64,000 nt of DNA, taken from Phialocephala subalpina (lineage: Eukaryota; Ascomycota; Leotiomycetes; Helotiales; Mollisiaceae). Under the pieces are notes generated by a model, which saw only the letters and a program-made list of their open reading frames with translations, was not told the DNA's origin and did no database searches. Positions 9,109 to 20,511 of the stretch are shown here, in pieces (the first letter of the stretch is position 1; each line of letters opens with the position of its first letter). The stretch is taken from assembly GCA_900073065.1 (NCBI GenBank), contig FJOG01000016.1, positions 372,001 to 436,000 on the forward strand. The letters are read 5' to 3'. The position numbers were made by a program, and so were the translations under genes.

Positions 9109-11916
9109 TTAGACCCGTCCGATTATATGCACAGTGTCATCGGGGTCCTGGTCTGCGGCGTTCGGTTCGACGGTAACTCGGCCTTCGACGCTGATGCTTC
9201 GAGTTTTCTGGCTGAGAGGTAGCGTATATTTGAGGGTGCCGCGGACGATGAGGTCGAATTCGTGCTGTAAAACTCGGCCCCAACGTGCGCTGCCTGCAGG
9301 TATCGTATGGTTGCCTGGATGAACGATGCGAATCTGGCCTAACGATACTGAAGGCTCGTTGCGAAATGGAGAGCCGTCGAAAGTCAACGGACTATCAAAC
9401 CCGTAGACGTGTCCAATCTCTAAGTTCGGATTCGAGCCAGGATCGTCGCCAACAGGGGGGTCGAGGGGATCATCGTCCCGTCTCCTGAGTCCTCGTCGAA
9501 GAAGAGACTCTCCTGGATTCGGCTTCCTCCACCATTCCGTGTCGGTACCAGCATATTTCGATTTCGCAAAGATGACCAGGTCGGTATAATCGACTGTGAC
9601 CATCACCAGGTTCGGATTCCGCGCTCGTACCTGCATATCGAAGATAATATCTTGCTCACTCGCAAGAACATTCTTCAATGCCGTGACCTTGACATCCGTA
9701 AGAGGCTGAGTTGTTGCAAACATAAATGCCATAGCTCCAGAAACAACCAGGATTATCATAACAGTCAAAACCAGGCAACCAGCAAATCGAGCTAAAAATG
9801 ATCTATCGTGCGGTGACGATTGTCGCTCTAAGTGATGCCTCGAGAAATTCTGTCGTCGACCACGAGCGGATCTATTCGACCGTATGGTGCTGCTGATCAA
9901 GGGTGTACGCTCATCGTCAGCGCCATCATCGAGATCATATCCAGACGATATCGGTGAAGACTTCCTGCCATTACCCGCCATTCTCATATTAGCAACCCTT
10001 GGGCTCGTCGGCTGAGATGAATGTCTCGGATTGTTGCCCGCCATTTTCGACTTTGCAGCATTTGGAAAAGGAGATTCGTTATCAAAGAGAGAAGGGTGAC
10101 CATTGCCACCATTATTGCGACTCCATCGGCCGCCAATGTGATGATGATGCGTAGTACCCCTACCTGTACCAATATTACTCCGTGCTGTACCTTTGCCGTC
10201 ATCGTCGCCAGCGGCTATTTCTGGCGCATTGCTATTGTAAGAATTCGCAAATTTCATGCTCTTCTTCATGGCGACACTGTGATGACCATCCAATATGGAG
10301 CGCATTCCATTTCGTTGGTCGACTTGACTCGCCATCGACGTCGCACTTGGAGTTCGGGAATGAAAGCGTCGAGGTCGGTCGCTCACATCGGGTGGATTCG
10401 ACTCGTAGACGAAGGTTTCTTCAGAATCGGAAGAATTCGCTTCGTCGACGGCGCTGGCAACTTTGGCCTCGAAAATATCTGCTTTTGATGAAGCTGGGCG
10501 TGATCTTGTTAGCATAAGACCTACACCTTGAAAGTTCAAGCTCGGTTTGTGAGACATTGAGGGACCTTCAGGACTTGTTGCGAGACTACCACTTGAGATT
10601 GACCACGGGCCTTGACCGCAATCCATATCTGGGGAACAGACGGTTCTGTTCCAATCGGAGACTTCCTCTCGAGTGTAATAGTGATAATGATGCTGTCTGA
10701 TGGTTCTTGATGAATGTAACTGCTCACCCGTATTCGAAGTGACTGATGGGGCCTTCCGAGCAGTCTTCTTTTTCTCTTTCTTTGGTCGGATGGTTTCCGT
10801 GCTGGGCTTTGTGCGGATACTTCCATTGTTCCCACCTGCGCCGATCGGGCCCACAGCAACTTGAGGTATTGAACTAACTGTCTCCGTCTCCACAGTCATA
10901 TTCTTGGTTGATCCCTCGCCGGAAGGCTTTCCTCTGCCAACTCCTGCGGCGCTGAAAGACTTGCTAGCAGCGGGAGCATTCGCACGCAGAGTTGACTGTG
11001 GCGCCGCCGAGGTTGATCGCATCTTAATTTCGCCCTTCCCACCACTCTCACTGCCACTCTCATTGGCAATGCTGGACTTTGCCTTGATGGTCTTGTTGGA
11101 GGCATTGTCTGCAGAATTATCCGATTCCCCATTTATTCGTGCAGACCCATTCTCCACCTTCTCGAGAGCGCCATCGATGCTGCTCAACCCGGGGGTATTT
11201 GGCTGGCTGATCTCTTGTACCGTCTCAAGTGTTGAGCTTACCCCGCTGACCCCTCTAGCCGGTGTTCTCATGCCCGTGGCTTGCAATGAATCGTCTACCT
11301 CAGTATCCTGTGCACCCTGTCCTTCCTGTTGTTCCGCGGAATGTGATGTCCGTTGAACATTGATCGCTGGGGTTTCTTGTTCGAATTTACGTGGCGAGAG
11401 GATAGAGGTGTGCTTGTTGAGTGGTGGAGGGGATCGAAGTCTTGGAGATATCGGCCAGCGAGGGGTCTCTCGAATTTCGGGATTGGCGGAGGGCTTCTGG
11501 GGTATCGGTGCTTTTATTGTCGAGTCTGAGGTGGCAGGGTGTAGGGGAGGGATAGATGCGGCTGATAATGCTCGTTGGGTAGCGGCAGCAGAGGGAGGGT
11601 TTGGAGTCGAAGTGGTTGAGCGTGCTGGGCTGACGTCTTGAGAACTATTCTTCCTCGACCGGCCTGGACCATTCGATGAACGGCCCGAGGTTGTCGATTT
11701 CAGGGTCGGTCTATTTGGTGATGCCTCTCGTGAAGCAGCAGGAGAATTTGCCGCTGATGTTCCTTGTTTTGATTGTAGTTTCTTTGTCGCCGGTAGTGAG
11801 GATGTTGATGAGTTGCGAGTTGGCTTAGATGCCTTCGAGGTCTGCTCGGTGGTGTCGACGGGTTCCGCTGTCTCATTCGCAGTTCCGGACAACGAGTTAA
11901 AAGATTTGTCGTTCAT
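9109..11916 (-). CDS. VAC7: Vac7, activator of the Fab1 PI3P 5-kinase (935 aa)
   Basis: A single uninterrupted 935-codon frame. The first 700 or so residues are low-complexity, rich in Ser, Thr, Pro and Asn, as in other fungal Vac7 proteins. One transmembrane segment follows at about residues 711-733 (FAGCLVLTVMIILVVSGAMAF). The conserved C-terminal lumenal domain comes next (TTQPLTDVKVTALKNVLAS, VRARNPNLVMVTVDYTDLVIF, GTLKYTLPLSQKTRSISVEG). In yeast Vac7 sits on the vacuole membrane and stimulates PI(3,5)P2 synthesis with Vac14 and Fig4, which controls vacuole size. The membrane topology and C-terminal motifs make the family assignment firm. The start is the first ATG of the frame. No intron is needed. 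Confidence 0.88.
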   Translation of the reverse strand: MNDKSFNSLSGTANETAEPVDTTEQTSKASKPTRNSSTSSLPATKKLQSKQGTSAANSPAASREASPNRPTLKSTTSGRSSNGPGRSRKNSSQDVSPARSTTSTPNPPSAAATQRALSAASIPPLHPATSDSTIKAPIPQKPSANPEIRETPRWPISPRLRSPPPLNKHTSILSPRKFEQETPAINVQRTSHSAEQQEGQGAQDTEVDDSLQATGMRTPARGVSGVSSTLETVQEISQPNTPGLSSIDGALEKVENGSARINGESDNSADNASNKTIKAKSSIANESGSESGGKGEIKMRSTSAAPQSTLRANAPAASKSFSAAGVGRGKPSGEGSTKNMTVETETVSSIPQVAVGPIGAGGNNGSIRTKPSTETIRPKKEKKKTARKAPSVTSNTGEQLHSSRTIRQHHYHYYTREEVSDWNRTVCSPDMDCGQGPWSISSGSLATSPEGPSMSHKPSLNFQGVGLMLTRSRPASSKADIFEAKVASAVDEANSSDSEETFVYESNPPDVSDRPRRFHSRTPSATSMASQVDQRNGMRSILDGHHSVAMKKSMKFANSYNSNAPEIAAGDDDGKGTARSNIGTGRGTTHHHHIGGRWSRNNGGNGHPSLFDNESPFPNAAKSKMAGNNPRHSSQPTSPRVANMRMAGNGRKSSPISSGYDLDDGADDERTPLISSTIRSNRSARGRRQNFSRHHLERQSSPHDRSFLARFAGCLVLTVMIILVVSGAMAFMFATTQPLTDVKVTALKNVLASEQDIIFDMQVRARNPNLVMVTVDYTDLVIFAKSKYAGTDTEWWRKPNPGESLLRRGLRRRDDDPLDPPVGDDPGSNPNLEIGHVYGFDSPLTFDGSPFRNEPSVSLGQIRIVHPGNHTIPAGSARWGRVLQHEFDLIVRGTLKYTLPLSQKTRSISVEGRVTVEPNAADQDPDDTVHIIGRV

Positions 11917-13900
11917 GGTCGTGACTTTCTTCTTTAACTGTGAAGAGACTACAAGTCGGGGCGAACTCTAGTCGCGCAGCCAACGCTGCACCACGCGAAT
12001 TGGGAGAACTCCCGTCCCCAGTCTTTCTCGTCGTATGAATCACTATTAGCGCGTGGACGGTTGAGACATCGAACGAAGGGATGGAAGAATAGCATGCATC
12101 AAGTCAGGCGTTTCTGGGCAGGTCGAGTCGAGTTGAGAGGAGGTGACGATGGTCGTGGGAGCGTGGTGGTGGTAACGGTACTGGTACAGGATGGCAGTGT
12201 GATTCTGGTCGCTGGGTCGTTTGGTTTGGTGTGCAGTCTTGGAGCGTTGTCACATCTGATCCGGAACCTATGGGGTGGGCCAAATAGCCGGTAGTGGTCG
12301 GGATCGGGCGGGCGAGAGAGAGAGGGCCTTAACAAGGGGCAACGAGGCGTTTTCAACTTTTGTGCAGAACTCTGTGACCTTTTTTTTTTTCCTTTCTTCG
12401 AATTCGTCAACCGCCAAACTCTCAACAGTCAAGGCACGACCATGCGGTCCGTGAATCAACGCGAAGCAGCGGTGAACCTGTCTCTGCTGCTCCACTTCGA
12501 GCATGCACGATCCATCGTTATTCAGCTGATTTCACAATTCATAATTATGTACTGTACTGTACCTTGAGTACTACTGTATCCAAGTCCGACGTGCTGCTGG
12601 CTAACTGGCTTGGGAGCCTGGGGATCAGAGTAGCGCTGCCCGGCCACGCGTGGTTTGAATTGCACTGTGCCTCTTGGAGAGAAGTGCGATGGAGAGACAA
12701 GAGACGGCTTCAATTCCGGTACCGCTGTTCACTGGCTATGGGCCCTAGAAGGTATCTGAAGCATTCCAATCGGGGGACCATGGACGGTGCAGGCTCTCCT
12801 GCAATGCAATTACTTTGGTATATGTATTTCTCTCTCAAGGCCGCTTCTCCCGAGCATCCTCCCCTGGTCTGACCCTTTAGCATCGCACAAAGAACAGACA
12901 AGGCAGCCCTGAGCCCTGAGCCCTGCCAGAACTGGCCCATAAAGTGGTGACGAAATGTGGTAAAAGGTGAAGGATGTCTGCGGGAAGAAGGGAGAGGCCG
13001 AGGCTTGGGTAAGACGACCAGTTGGGAAGGAAGATCAGCAACGACTGTGGCTTGATCGATCGAATCACATCCATGTGGCACAGTCGCAAAAGGGTCACTT
13101 GATACTTCTCCAACCAACTTTATGCAGCCTGCTTCCCAGAAGACTGGACGACGTACATCAAGTAGGCGATCATACAATGTTAAATTGAAAAGATGAGATT
13201 CTGGACCGTCGAGGAGAATCCCATGACGATCGCATTCGGCAAATATATGATTCTGCCCGCCAAGTGGTCTAAAGCCTGACATCATTCGATCAAGCACTTG
13301 GGAGAGACATTCGTTCGGGAGTATTTTCTCCGCATGTTTGGGACCGGACGTGTGCCGGGACTCGAAATTTATGAGAAAGCAGTAAATGATGACACTCGCT
13401 CATCACCAGTCCAAGTACCGGCAACATCAATCCCGCTCTGCAACGGACAATACCTATGAGTCTGGAGAATTTGTCCATATGCGCAGTCATCCCTTTCCAG
13501 ACAGTCACAAGTTACTTCGCCTGCAATAATTGATTGCTTCCAGTCGTGTGCACAAAGGGGCATCCACCCTCTCAAAACCCAGATCGGTGACTCGTCCACG
13601 TTTCATTCCAGAAGCCCACAAACTCCGATTCAGAAACCCATCCCGTCCTGTCCCACGCTTCCGGGCCCAATAACGGGGACGGGTTCCTGCCGACATCTAG
13701 GCTGATGTGAGAGCCACATTGATTTCTGACCACACCAACCTCGGTCTCGCGCTTCGATCCTCTCCCACTCGAAGAACAGCCACCTCCCTTTGATGCGACC
13801 CCCACGACAGACTTCAAGGCAACCGTTTGCTCCCACCCTCACGTGGATCACAACTGCAACCTCCCAATTAACAACGCATCCTCCTCATCACCTGTTCACC
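11917..13900. other. Intergenic region between divergent genes
   Basis: This 2-kb region separates the Vac7 start (minus) from the DUF2256 gene start (plus), so it should contain both promoters. Its AG/CT-rich tracts (for example the T run near 12380-12390) fit fungal core promoters. A 195-codon open frame at 12710-13297 (minus) has no recognisable domain and reads as low-complexity. A short imperfect array of GAGCCCT lies at about 12905-12928. Confidence 0.4.
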
Positions 13901-14799
13901 ATGAGCCTCTCATCTCGTTCCTCAGCTCTGCACAAAAGATGCAATACCTGTGGACGACAAATCACCTGGAGGAAGAAATGGGAGGATCTCTCCTTATTCA
14001 AATTTAATTCCCCATTTGGAATTATATGTTTGTTGTACAACGTATGATCCTAAGACCGAACGTGGGATTGGAGACATCAAGGGCTCAAGTGAGACATCAA
14101 CCTCAGAAATTTCCCAGGCCGAGAAGAGGGCGTTACGCCTTTGACGCAAGGTCTCCTTGGAGGAATAGAATTGTCTCACGGCTTCTTTCGGAGCCTTCCT
14201 CTAATTACCACCATCGTTTTTGCTTTTCTCATTCTCACATCCCTAAATTCGCTATGTCATCTCTCTCACTCCATCCCTTGCCATCACCACTCGTTCGAAT
14301 CATCAAGTTGACGAATAAATTCAGAAAAACTGGGAAGCGATTTCTTATTGCTCAGACTCCTTGCCGCAAACACAAAATAAAACCTCACTCCTTAGACACA
14401 TCTTTCGAGTCCTCAATCCTAACTTTGCTCCATCAGCGGCGGCGAGGTGAGGTCGTAACGTGTGAGGCTGAGAGTGCTGTGTTGAGGGAGCTGGAAGTTT
14501 CCGAGCTGAACAACCAACAACATTCCACTCTCCTCACTACTCCGACTTCCGAGTCTGCAAATTCCGAAGAAAATGAGACACGGAGAAGCAGTAGGAAGGA
14601 GATGAATGGTAAGGCGAGAGAAAAAGAGCCTTCCAGAACAAGAGAAAGATGTCGGCAAGCAGCGAGAGGCGAAGTGCTGATTACGCAAGATGGCAAAGTT
14701 GTAGATCCGAGTTTTGCGAAGGGGGTTATGGAATCGAAACTACCTACTTGTTCGTTCGCGCTCGTTGGAGTTGCAGGCATTGTCAAGTCTGGCACGTGA
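13901..14799 (+). pseudogene. DUF2256/DUF3253 two-domain protein gene, apparently frameshifted
   Basis: An ATG at 13901 starts SALHKRCNTCGRQITWRKKW, the first half of the DUF2256 zinc motif. The second half lies at about 14325-14360, just after a TTCAG acceptor, as KNWEAISYCSDS. It is followed one base out of frame by CRKHKIKPHSLDTSFESSIL. The extra base is in TCC-T-TGC. The frame then runs to 14799 through VTCEAES and a DUF3253-like end (EVLITQDGKVVDPSFAKGVM). Fungal proteins pairing these domains are known but have no assigned function. The expected donor right after the WRKKWE codons is missing: the bases are GATCTC rather than GT. Two independent lesions suggest a decayed gene. A gene finder would probably call only the second half, from the ATG at 14254. 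A sequencing indel is the alternative. Confidence 0.6.
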
Positions 14800-15622
14800 C
14801 TGTAACAACTCTCTTGCCCAGATAGCTTTTGAGGGGATCTTATCATGTCTTGATTCTAATTGATCTATCAATCAATGTCTCAGACATCTGAGATGCCTTA
14901 ACGGCGTTCCACCGCCGCCTTTCCCAGGCTCTATCACGTGCTCCACCCTCCTCTGACGACACGTCTCATCCATCTCTCTAAATCTACCGTACCAACACAC
15001 ATAGCTCAACTAAGACCCTCCAATATCGATCCTCCAGCAAGGCTGATCTGACGCCGTCATGACCAAGATTAGAGATACTTGCACCTACGTGTCAGTGCCG
15101 GGCTGTCAGCCTACATGAGACCACGGTACTTCAGCACAGCCTCATCAACTTGCTTCAGCCCCCAACGTTTGCGCCTCATCGACGCTGGAAGTATCCTCGC
15201 GGATGAGAGTTGATTGAGACTTGGATCTCGTATGAATGTAACGCTGTGCTGTAAACATGGGGCGTTGAAGAGAAGAGGAGGAGAAGTCACCGAGTGGTTT
15301 GGCTCGGTTGTGTTGAGGCGTGCGAAGGCCGGGCTGGAGAAGAGTTACATTTCCGCAACCCGGAAGGTGGATGTCTGGGCTTAGGCCAGTGCCTTGGATC
15401 GTCCTAGAAATCCAGGGACATTCAGAGCAGGAAGAAGGCTTGACTCTGCTCCTCGGCTTCAAAATGCACGAGAGTTCGGCCTCCTCGCTTAGCTGCGATC
15501 TCCCTCCGAAAATGCAAAACTGCGAACAGCTGCCAAGACTCAACTGAATGAAGGGGAGTGCCTTGATCAACACAAAAAGACCGATGCCCAAAATGCGAAT
15601 CAAAAAAATTGAGTCCTGTTTC
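14800..15622. other. Intergenic region, no convincing gene
   Basis: A minus-strand open frame (15145-15681) overlaps the tRNA-like element and has no domain. It is probably not a gene. Nothing else stands out. Confidence 0.35.
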
Positions 15623-15660
15623 CCAATTTGTTGAAAGAGGTCACTCCTGCAACAAATTGG
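15623..15660. repeat. Perfect 11-bp inverted repeat (hairpin)
   Basis: CCAATTTGTTG at 15623-15633 is the exact reverse complement of CAACAAATTGG at 15650-15660, with a 16-base loop. It sits six bases from the 3' end of the tRNA-like gene on the minus strand. It could be a terminator-like or processing structure, or the end of a small insertion. Confidence 0.8.
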
Positions 15661-15666
15661 CAAGAC

Positions 15667-15738
15667 TAACCTCTCTAGCAATCGAACCTAGGTCTGGGGG
15701 TGTTAACACCGACTATGCTACCACTGCACCAAGAGATC
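15667..15738 (-). tRNA. tRNA-like gene with an abnormal anticodon arm
   Basis: Reading the minus strand, a 7-bp acceptor stem forms between GATCTCT and AGAGGTT (two G-U pairs). An A box TGGTGCAGTGG follows, with a 4-bp D stem (GTGC/GCAT). The T arm has a TTCGATT loop and pairs four of five bases. The length is exactly canonical with an A discriminator base. The 22 bases between the D and T arms match tRNA spacing, but the anticodon stem does not pair normally. They contain the palindrome GGTGTTAACACC, so the isotype (Asn GTT or Val AAC) cannot be settled. A run of seven T lies about 50-60 bases downstream. It is either a diverged tRNA or a tRNA pseudogene. Confidence 0.45.
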
Positions 15739-16212
15739 TTTGTTTTGATTGGTTGGAAAGAACGTGCTTATTTAAATCTATACGGTTCTTTGTTTTTGTG
15801 AATTTTAGGGGCTTTTTTTGGGTCCCGGGCGGAAAGACATTGATTGGTCGCTTACGTCTAGATGCGGGTCTGCTCTTTGGATTGAGGGGTTGCTGGACTG
15901 AGAGTACCGGGAGGTTTCAGAGACGTCTTCTTGCTGTCTCTTGAGGCATAAAGAACATTTGTTAGCTTCTGCCCTAGAGCTTGAATCAGGGCAATCGCAC
16001 GACCTATAGGCTATAGCTACATGGCAGTCGTGTCACAAGAGAGCAATTCTTGACGCAGTTATCATTTCGTGGCAATTCTAGGTAATGCGGGTATTTGCAT
16101 TCATTCCCATACTCAGCTGTACAATTGTTTCACATTAAACTACTGTAAATTGGACGAACAAGCATCTCCGCGTCTCGAGGCCGTCGACCCTCACGCAAGA
16201 ATGAGCAAGTTG

Positions 16213-16797
16213 CTAAAGGAAAAAAGGCCATGAGTCCGATCCCTCCTTCCTCGAGTTTAAACAGGCCACCAAAGGCTTATCTGAAGTCTCAGTAGTCACC
16301 AGAGTATGTTCAGAATTGGCAGTGGCTGCCAGTGGAGGAGTTCTTCCATCGAGAACCATCCCAGAAAGGTTTGAAACTGCTTCGGAACCGCCCAACGGTA
16401 AGTTTAGAAAGCAAACATACTCTTTAGTCGCTTGACCCCGAGCTGAGCGTCGCTTTCTCTTTGGTGGCTTTGGCTTATACTCGCCGCCGTCTGCATCGTC
16501 AAATCCTGCTTGGTCGTTGTAGTTGGCTCTTGATTTGCGATTCGCACGGCTCAAGTTGTGAGCCTCGATGATTTGTTCGCCGGTCTCATTCTGCTCAGCT
16601 GCTTTCTGCGTCGTCTGTGGAGTCTTGACGCAGCGGCTTCCAACCTCTACAACGGCTTCCTCTTGGTCATGCTCTCCTCCGTCATCGGCGCTTGGGTCTC
16701 GCTCGCTATCACTGCGGTAGTGAACTTCGATAATTTCATCCTCTTCGCTGTCACTTCGCTCATCATGATGGTCTTCGATCGCTGCACCTCCATCCAT
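16213..16797 (-). CDS. Hypothetical acidic protein with a nuclear-type basic cluster (194 aa)
   Basis: The open frame begins MDGGAAIEDHHDERSDSEED and is strongly acidic over the first 60 residues. It then has a basic cluster (KPKPPKRKRRSARG, about residues 108-121) of the kind used as a nuclear localisation signal. No domain is recognised. The C-terminal third (VCFLNLPLGGSEAVSN onward) is less convincing, and a GTATGT just after the RGQATKE codons could be a splice donor, which would change the end. Composition suggests a nuclear or chromatin-associated protein, but this is only inference. Confidence 0.4.
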   Translation of the reverse strand: MDGGAAIEDHHDERSDSEEDEIIEVHYRSDSERDPSADDGGEHDQEEAVVEVGSRCVKTPQTTQKAAEQNETGEQIIEAHNLSRANRKSRANYNDQAGFDDADGGEYKPKPPKRKRRSARGQATKEYVCFLNLPLGGSEAVSNLSGMVLDGRTPPLAATANSEHTLVTTETSDKPLVACLNSRKEGSDSWPFFL

Positions 16798-16827
16798 CTC
16801 AGCTCTTCTACTGGTCTCGTGAGGTAA

Positions 16828-17777
16828 TGTGGACCAAGTCAGTTTGGCAGTCCATGCCTCGGAGCAGCATTCAATGATCCTTTCACAGCTAAAAAGGCAT
16901 GCATATCAAGTTTTGGCGTGTATTTGAAGACATACTTCGAAATTTTCGAAGAATTAGAAAAAGACTGTATTCTGGCGACGGACACACACTCCTTTTTCTC
17001 TTGTTACTGAGAAGTCTGTAGCTTTCACAACTGCAGGTTATGAGCTCTTTCTACTTAGTGCAAGGCACCCTTCGACGTTGGAACGCTGGGAGAGATTTGC
17101 ACGCTTCTCAGCCAAGCTTCGGACTTTTTGCTGTCGAAGTACTTGTTGTATCTGCAATCAATTCCTCGGGCGAAACTATGCTTTCAATCTATGTTACAAA
17201 TAGTTGACCCACGGAGGAGTATCAATCTATTAGATCCCTCAACTCACTCGGCCAAATGGTAGTAGTACCTATTGGTAGAACAGCCAATCAATTACAATTC
17301 CGATTCTAGTTTAAGCTCGCTTTCCAGTCAGGCATTGGATACTCTTAGGTAGAGCAGACTTGACTTAACTTCTCTATCGGATAATACCTAGTTTAAGCTC
17401 AGGAATGCTGAGTCTAAACCTGTTTTTGCAGAAATTGATTCGGAATTGTCAATTCTAGGCTCGAGTTCGACTCGACTTGAAGTTGGAAGTGAATGCCTTT
17501 GCGAGTGGCTGTTGATTGGTTTGAAGCTAATTCACGGGTGGTTCAGCTGATGTCGCAGTCGAGATCAAGTGCGATGTGTTTCCGTTGATCGGGTTGTCCC
17601 GTACCATCGAGGGCTTATCTCCATCCTCGATCGTGGCCGAAGGAGGTGGAGTCCCGCCGCCTCTCCTCTGAAAGGTGTGCAGAGGTGGTAATGGCGGATT
17701 CGGTCGATGATGACTTGGACTTTCATCTGTTCTTCTTTCGGGAGTAACTGGGAAGTCATACGTAAGTCGCTTGGTCG
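16828..17777. other. Intergenic region, nothing recognised
   Basis: About 950 bases with no long open frame and no RNA gene seen. It includes the 3' flank of the DUF3716 gene on the minus strand. Confidence 0.4.
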
Positions 17778-18883
17778 CTATACGTAATTCCTGGGTTTCC
17801 GCGTCGCTCCCTCTTCGTTTGGACTGAGCAGTCCCACCTGTATCTCTTTCTTTTTCTTAGACCTCGCTTCTTCAGCATATGCTGCTTCTCCATCTTTACG
17901 AGATGTTCTTTTCCTCTTCCGGTTATGGTGACCTTGAATAGGAGAGAGTACATCACCATTGAACTCCACCTCAGGTTCTAATTCTCCTGCGTTATTAACC
18001 CTCCAATTGCCCTCAGGATAGTGGAAGTCAAGTTCGTTTTCATCTTCATCATCATCTTCGCTACCATTCTCTTCATTCTCGGCGGGTCCTTCTCGGCTAT
18101 TGAGACTCATTGGCTCTGTGCGTTTGTGGAGAGAATGACTGAGGGCCTCGATCACATCTTCTTCTTCGATCTCTTTTCTTGCTTTCTGTTGCTCGCGTCC
18201 CCTGCCGCCTTCATCTTTTTCGAGGCTCCAGCCAGGCGGCTGATCCCAAGTCATCTTGGTGACCCATGCTTGTCCAGCTTCATCAAGCCACCCTTTCGCA
18301 TCCAAATATACGTGAATATCCAATGCTTGTTGTCTGAGGCTCTCAGCATAGGTCCTCAAGTAAATTTTCTCGTTAATCTCGCTATCGTCGCGCATCCAAT
18401 TTCTCATCTGTTCTCTTCTCTCTTCAAACGGCTTGATCTTTTTAATCCCCTCCTTCTTTTCAAGCCGTTTAAGAACCTGTTTGCTCTGGCGAGATTTCTT
18501 CCCCAAAAGTCCGTCAGACGGGTCTAAAAAATCATCAATGCCTCATTATCCCCCCCGATTGGAAACATACCTCTAAAAGAGCATCGACCTGCCATATTTC
18601 CGTACTTGCAATTTGTACAAACATCATCCCAGTAACCGTTCAGCACCACACATTTTACGAATGGGCCACATCTCTTCGAGCAATGATGGCATGGCGTTGA
18701 GCGTTCTTCGCCGCGCATATATCCCAGAGTAGCTACGAGATTTGTCGTTTCACCTAGCCTCATAGATCGTGCTGGATCTCTCAATTCCAACGACCGACGA
18801 ACTGGGAAATTTTCAAAGATTTTTCTCGCCTGTACCAAAGATGCAGGCGGTAATCGGTTCAGCTCGGGGTATTGGGATTCCAT
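17778..18883 (-). CDS. DUF3716 zinc-finger-like protein (about 352 aa)
   Basis: Exons are 18883-18571 and 18523-17778. The 47-base intron 18570-18524 starts GTATGT and ends TTTTTTAG, and it restores the frame across an Arg-Asp junction. The first exon carries a cysteine cluster (C65, C68, C72, C78, C89, C92, C101; motifs PCHHCSKRCGPF and VCTNCKYG, ending RCSFR) typical of the fungal DUF3716 family. The second exon is very charged: a Lys-rich start (GKKSRQSKQVLKRLEKKEG), a helical middle, an acidic stretch (SEDDDEDENELDF) and a basic C-terminus (HHNRKRKRTSRKDG). This composition suggests a nuclear protein, but no function is known for the family. The ATG at 18883 is preferred over one 33 bases upstream because the protein-like sequence starts there. 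Confidence 0.72.
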
Positions 18884-19270
18884 TTTTATCGATAATATGT
18901 AATTTTTAATTATCACGGAAGAGAAGGCAAGTGCCGTGATGTATGTAGGTGCGCTAGGGCAGAATTAAATCGCATCTTCAAGGAGGATGATGCGACTGGC
19001 ATTGAGGGGTAGCATCATCCAGTGTGGTACCGTGGTACTACTTTACCGCCAAGTACACTCTCAGCTACTATTGACAATGTGTCTATTATTACTGGAAATA
19101 AATTCGAGGATGATCCGAAAAAGGGCGTTCGCGAAGTCGAAAGGGCTTATGATGGTGTCACGTTTCATTCTCAATTGGTTTAAGTCATGCTGTAGTGCAG
19201 TGCAACTTACCTTAATATGGTTGTTTTGTGCTCTGGATGGGAATTAGACCGAAGTGGTTGAACATTCCAC

Positions 19271-19316
19271 GGTTCAAAAGTAGTCCGGTTCAAATTAGTT
19301 TAGTTCAAAGTAGTCC
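19271..19316. repeat. Imperfect short tandem repeat
   Basis: Three diverged copies of a 14-16-base unit close to GGTTCAAAAGTAGTCC follow one another. It is of microsatellite scale and has no known role. Confidence 0.6.
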
Positions 19317-20511
19317 ACATATTTGCACATGTTGCTTATATCCAAGCATGTCCTCAATATTCAGAATTCCAAAGTTTGCTAATTGCGATGAGATTCCACG
19401 GCACTTCTCGAAATCTCAGCGGCGACTGGTTACTGCGAGAGATGATTCGCAGCCCCACTTCAAGAACTGTTAGCTCTTCTACCTCAAGCTCAGTCTAGAA
19501 CCCCCCACCCAAGATCTCCACTCTCTTCCAGCAGACATACCATCCTGCACTTCCAAAAGAACTCCACGTCTCAGCTTCCACCCGCCACCTCCCATCCCAT
19601 CCCTAACCATTCATACATGCCTCATTCTCCTTCTAAGTTCTGACTTAAGAAGCTCAAGCCAAAGCTCCCACCCAATGCAACCTTATCAATAACACATCAA
19701 GAACAGACTTCATAACGAGCAGCGCTCCCACTCTCTTACCACACCACCAAGATGAGACTGGTACCTATCCCACAAGTACAACACGGTTATTCGAACTTTC
19801 CCGAAAAACAGCGAGTTCTCCAAGTACAAACGTATGGAGGCCTTGACTATAGAGATGTGGAGGATCACGAAGCCGTAGGCTAGGATGAAGAGGGCGAGGT
19901 TGATGAGGGCTGTCTTTAGCTGGTTTGGAGTTATATCGAGAGCTATTATAAGTTTGATGGTGTTGGTGGGGTCGGTGGTGTCGTTCTCGGTGTCGATTCG
20001 GTTGAAGGTGGTAGGCAAGTTTCCAGAAGAACTTCGTATTGAAGCTCGTCGGCTTTTGGTCGTACATTAGAGGAAGGAAGAGAGCTGGGATGTCTCCTAT
20101 GTCGCTCTAGTTTGGAGGTAGAAGGGTACTAGAGGAAGAAAGATGAGGGGTGGAGCTATAAGTGTATGGATTCTGGGTTTCTTCAAGTTCTGTTAGGGTT
20201 ACTATTTTGAAAGAGTTTGACTGTCAGTATTGGTGCCTGTGGTATTCCCGATGGGGTTTGATTGTATGTGAACATGAAGAAAGAATATTTGGAAGGAATT
20301 GTGATTGATGACAACTGTTCTGGGTGGTGGATTTTGATTTGGACTGCTGCTAACGATTACCCCAAAAGCGCGCGTAAAAGCCAGCAGCATAAGAACTCTT
20401 TCACGAAACAACTACCGGAGAACGAACTTTCGAGGGAATTATAACGGCTGTCCATTCCACCATCATCGGAGCTAGCCCCCATCAGACACAATATACTAGG
20501 GAAACCCCATC

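Noticed and set aside
12710..13297. 195-codon minus-strand open frame
   Set aside because: No domain, odd composition, no splice partners, and it lies in a promoter region between divergent genes.
15145..15681. 178-codon minus-strand open frame
   Set aside because: It runs through the hairpin and into the tRNA-like gene and shows no family features.
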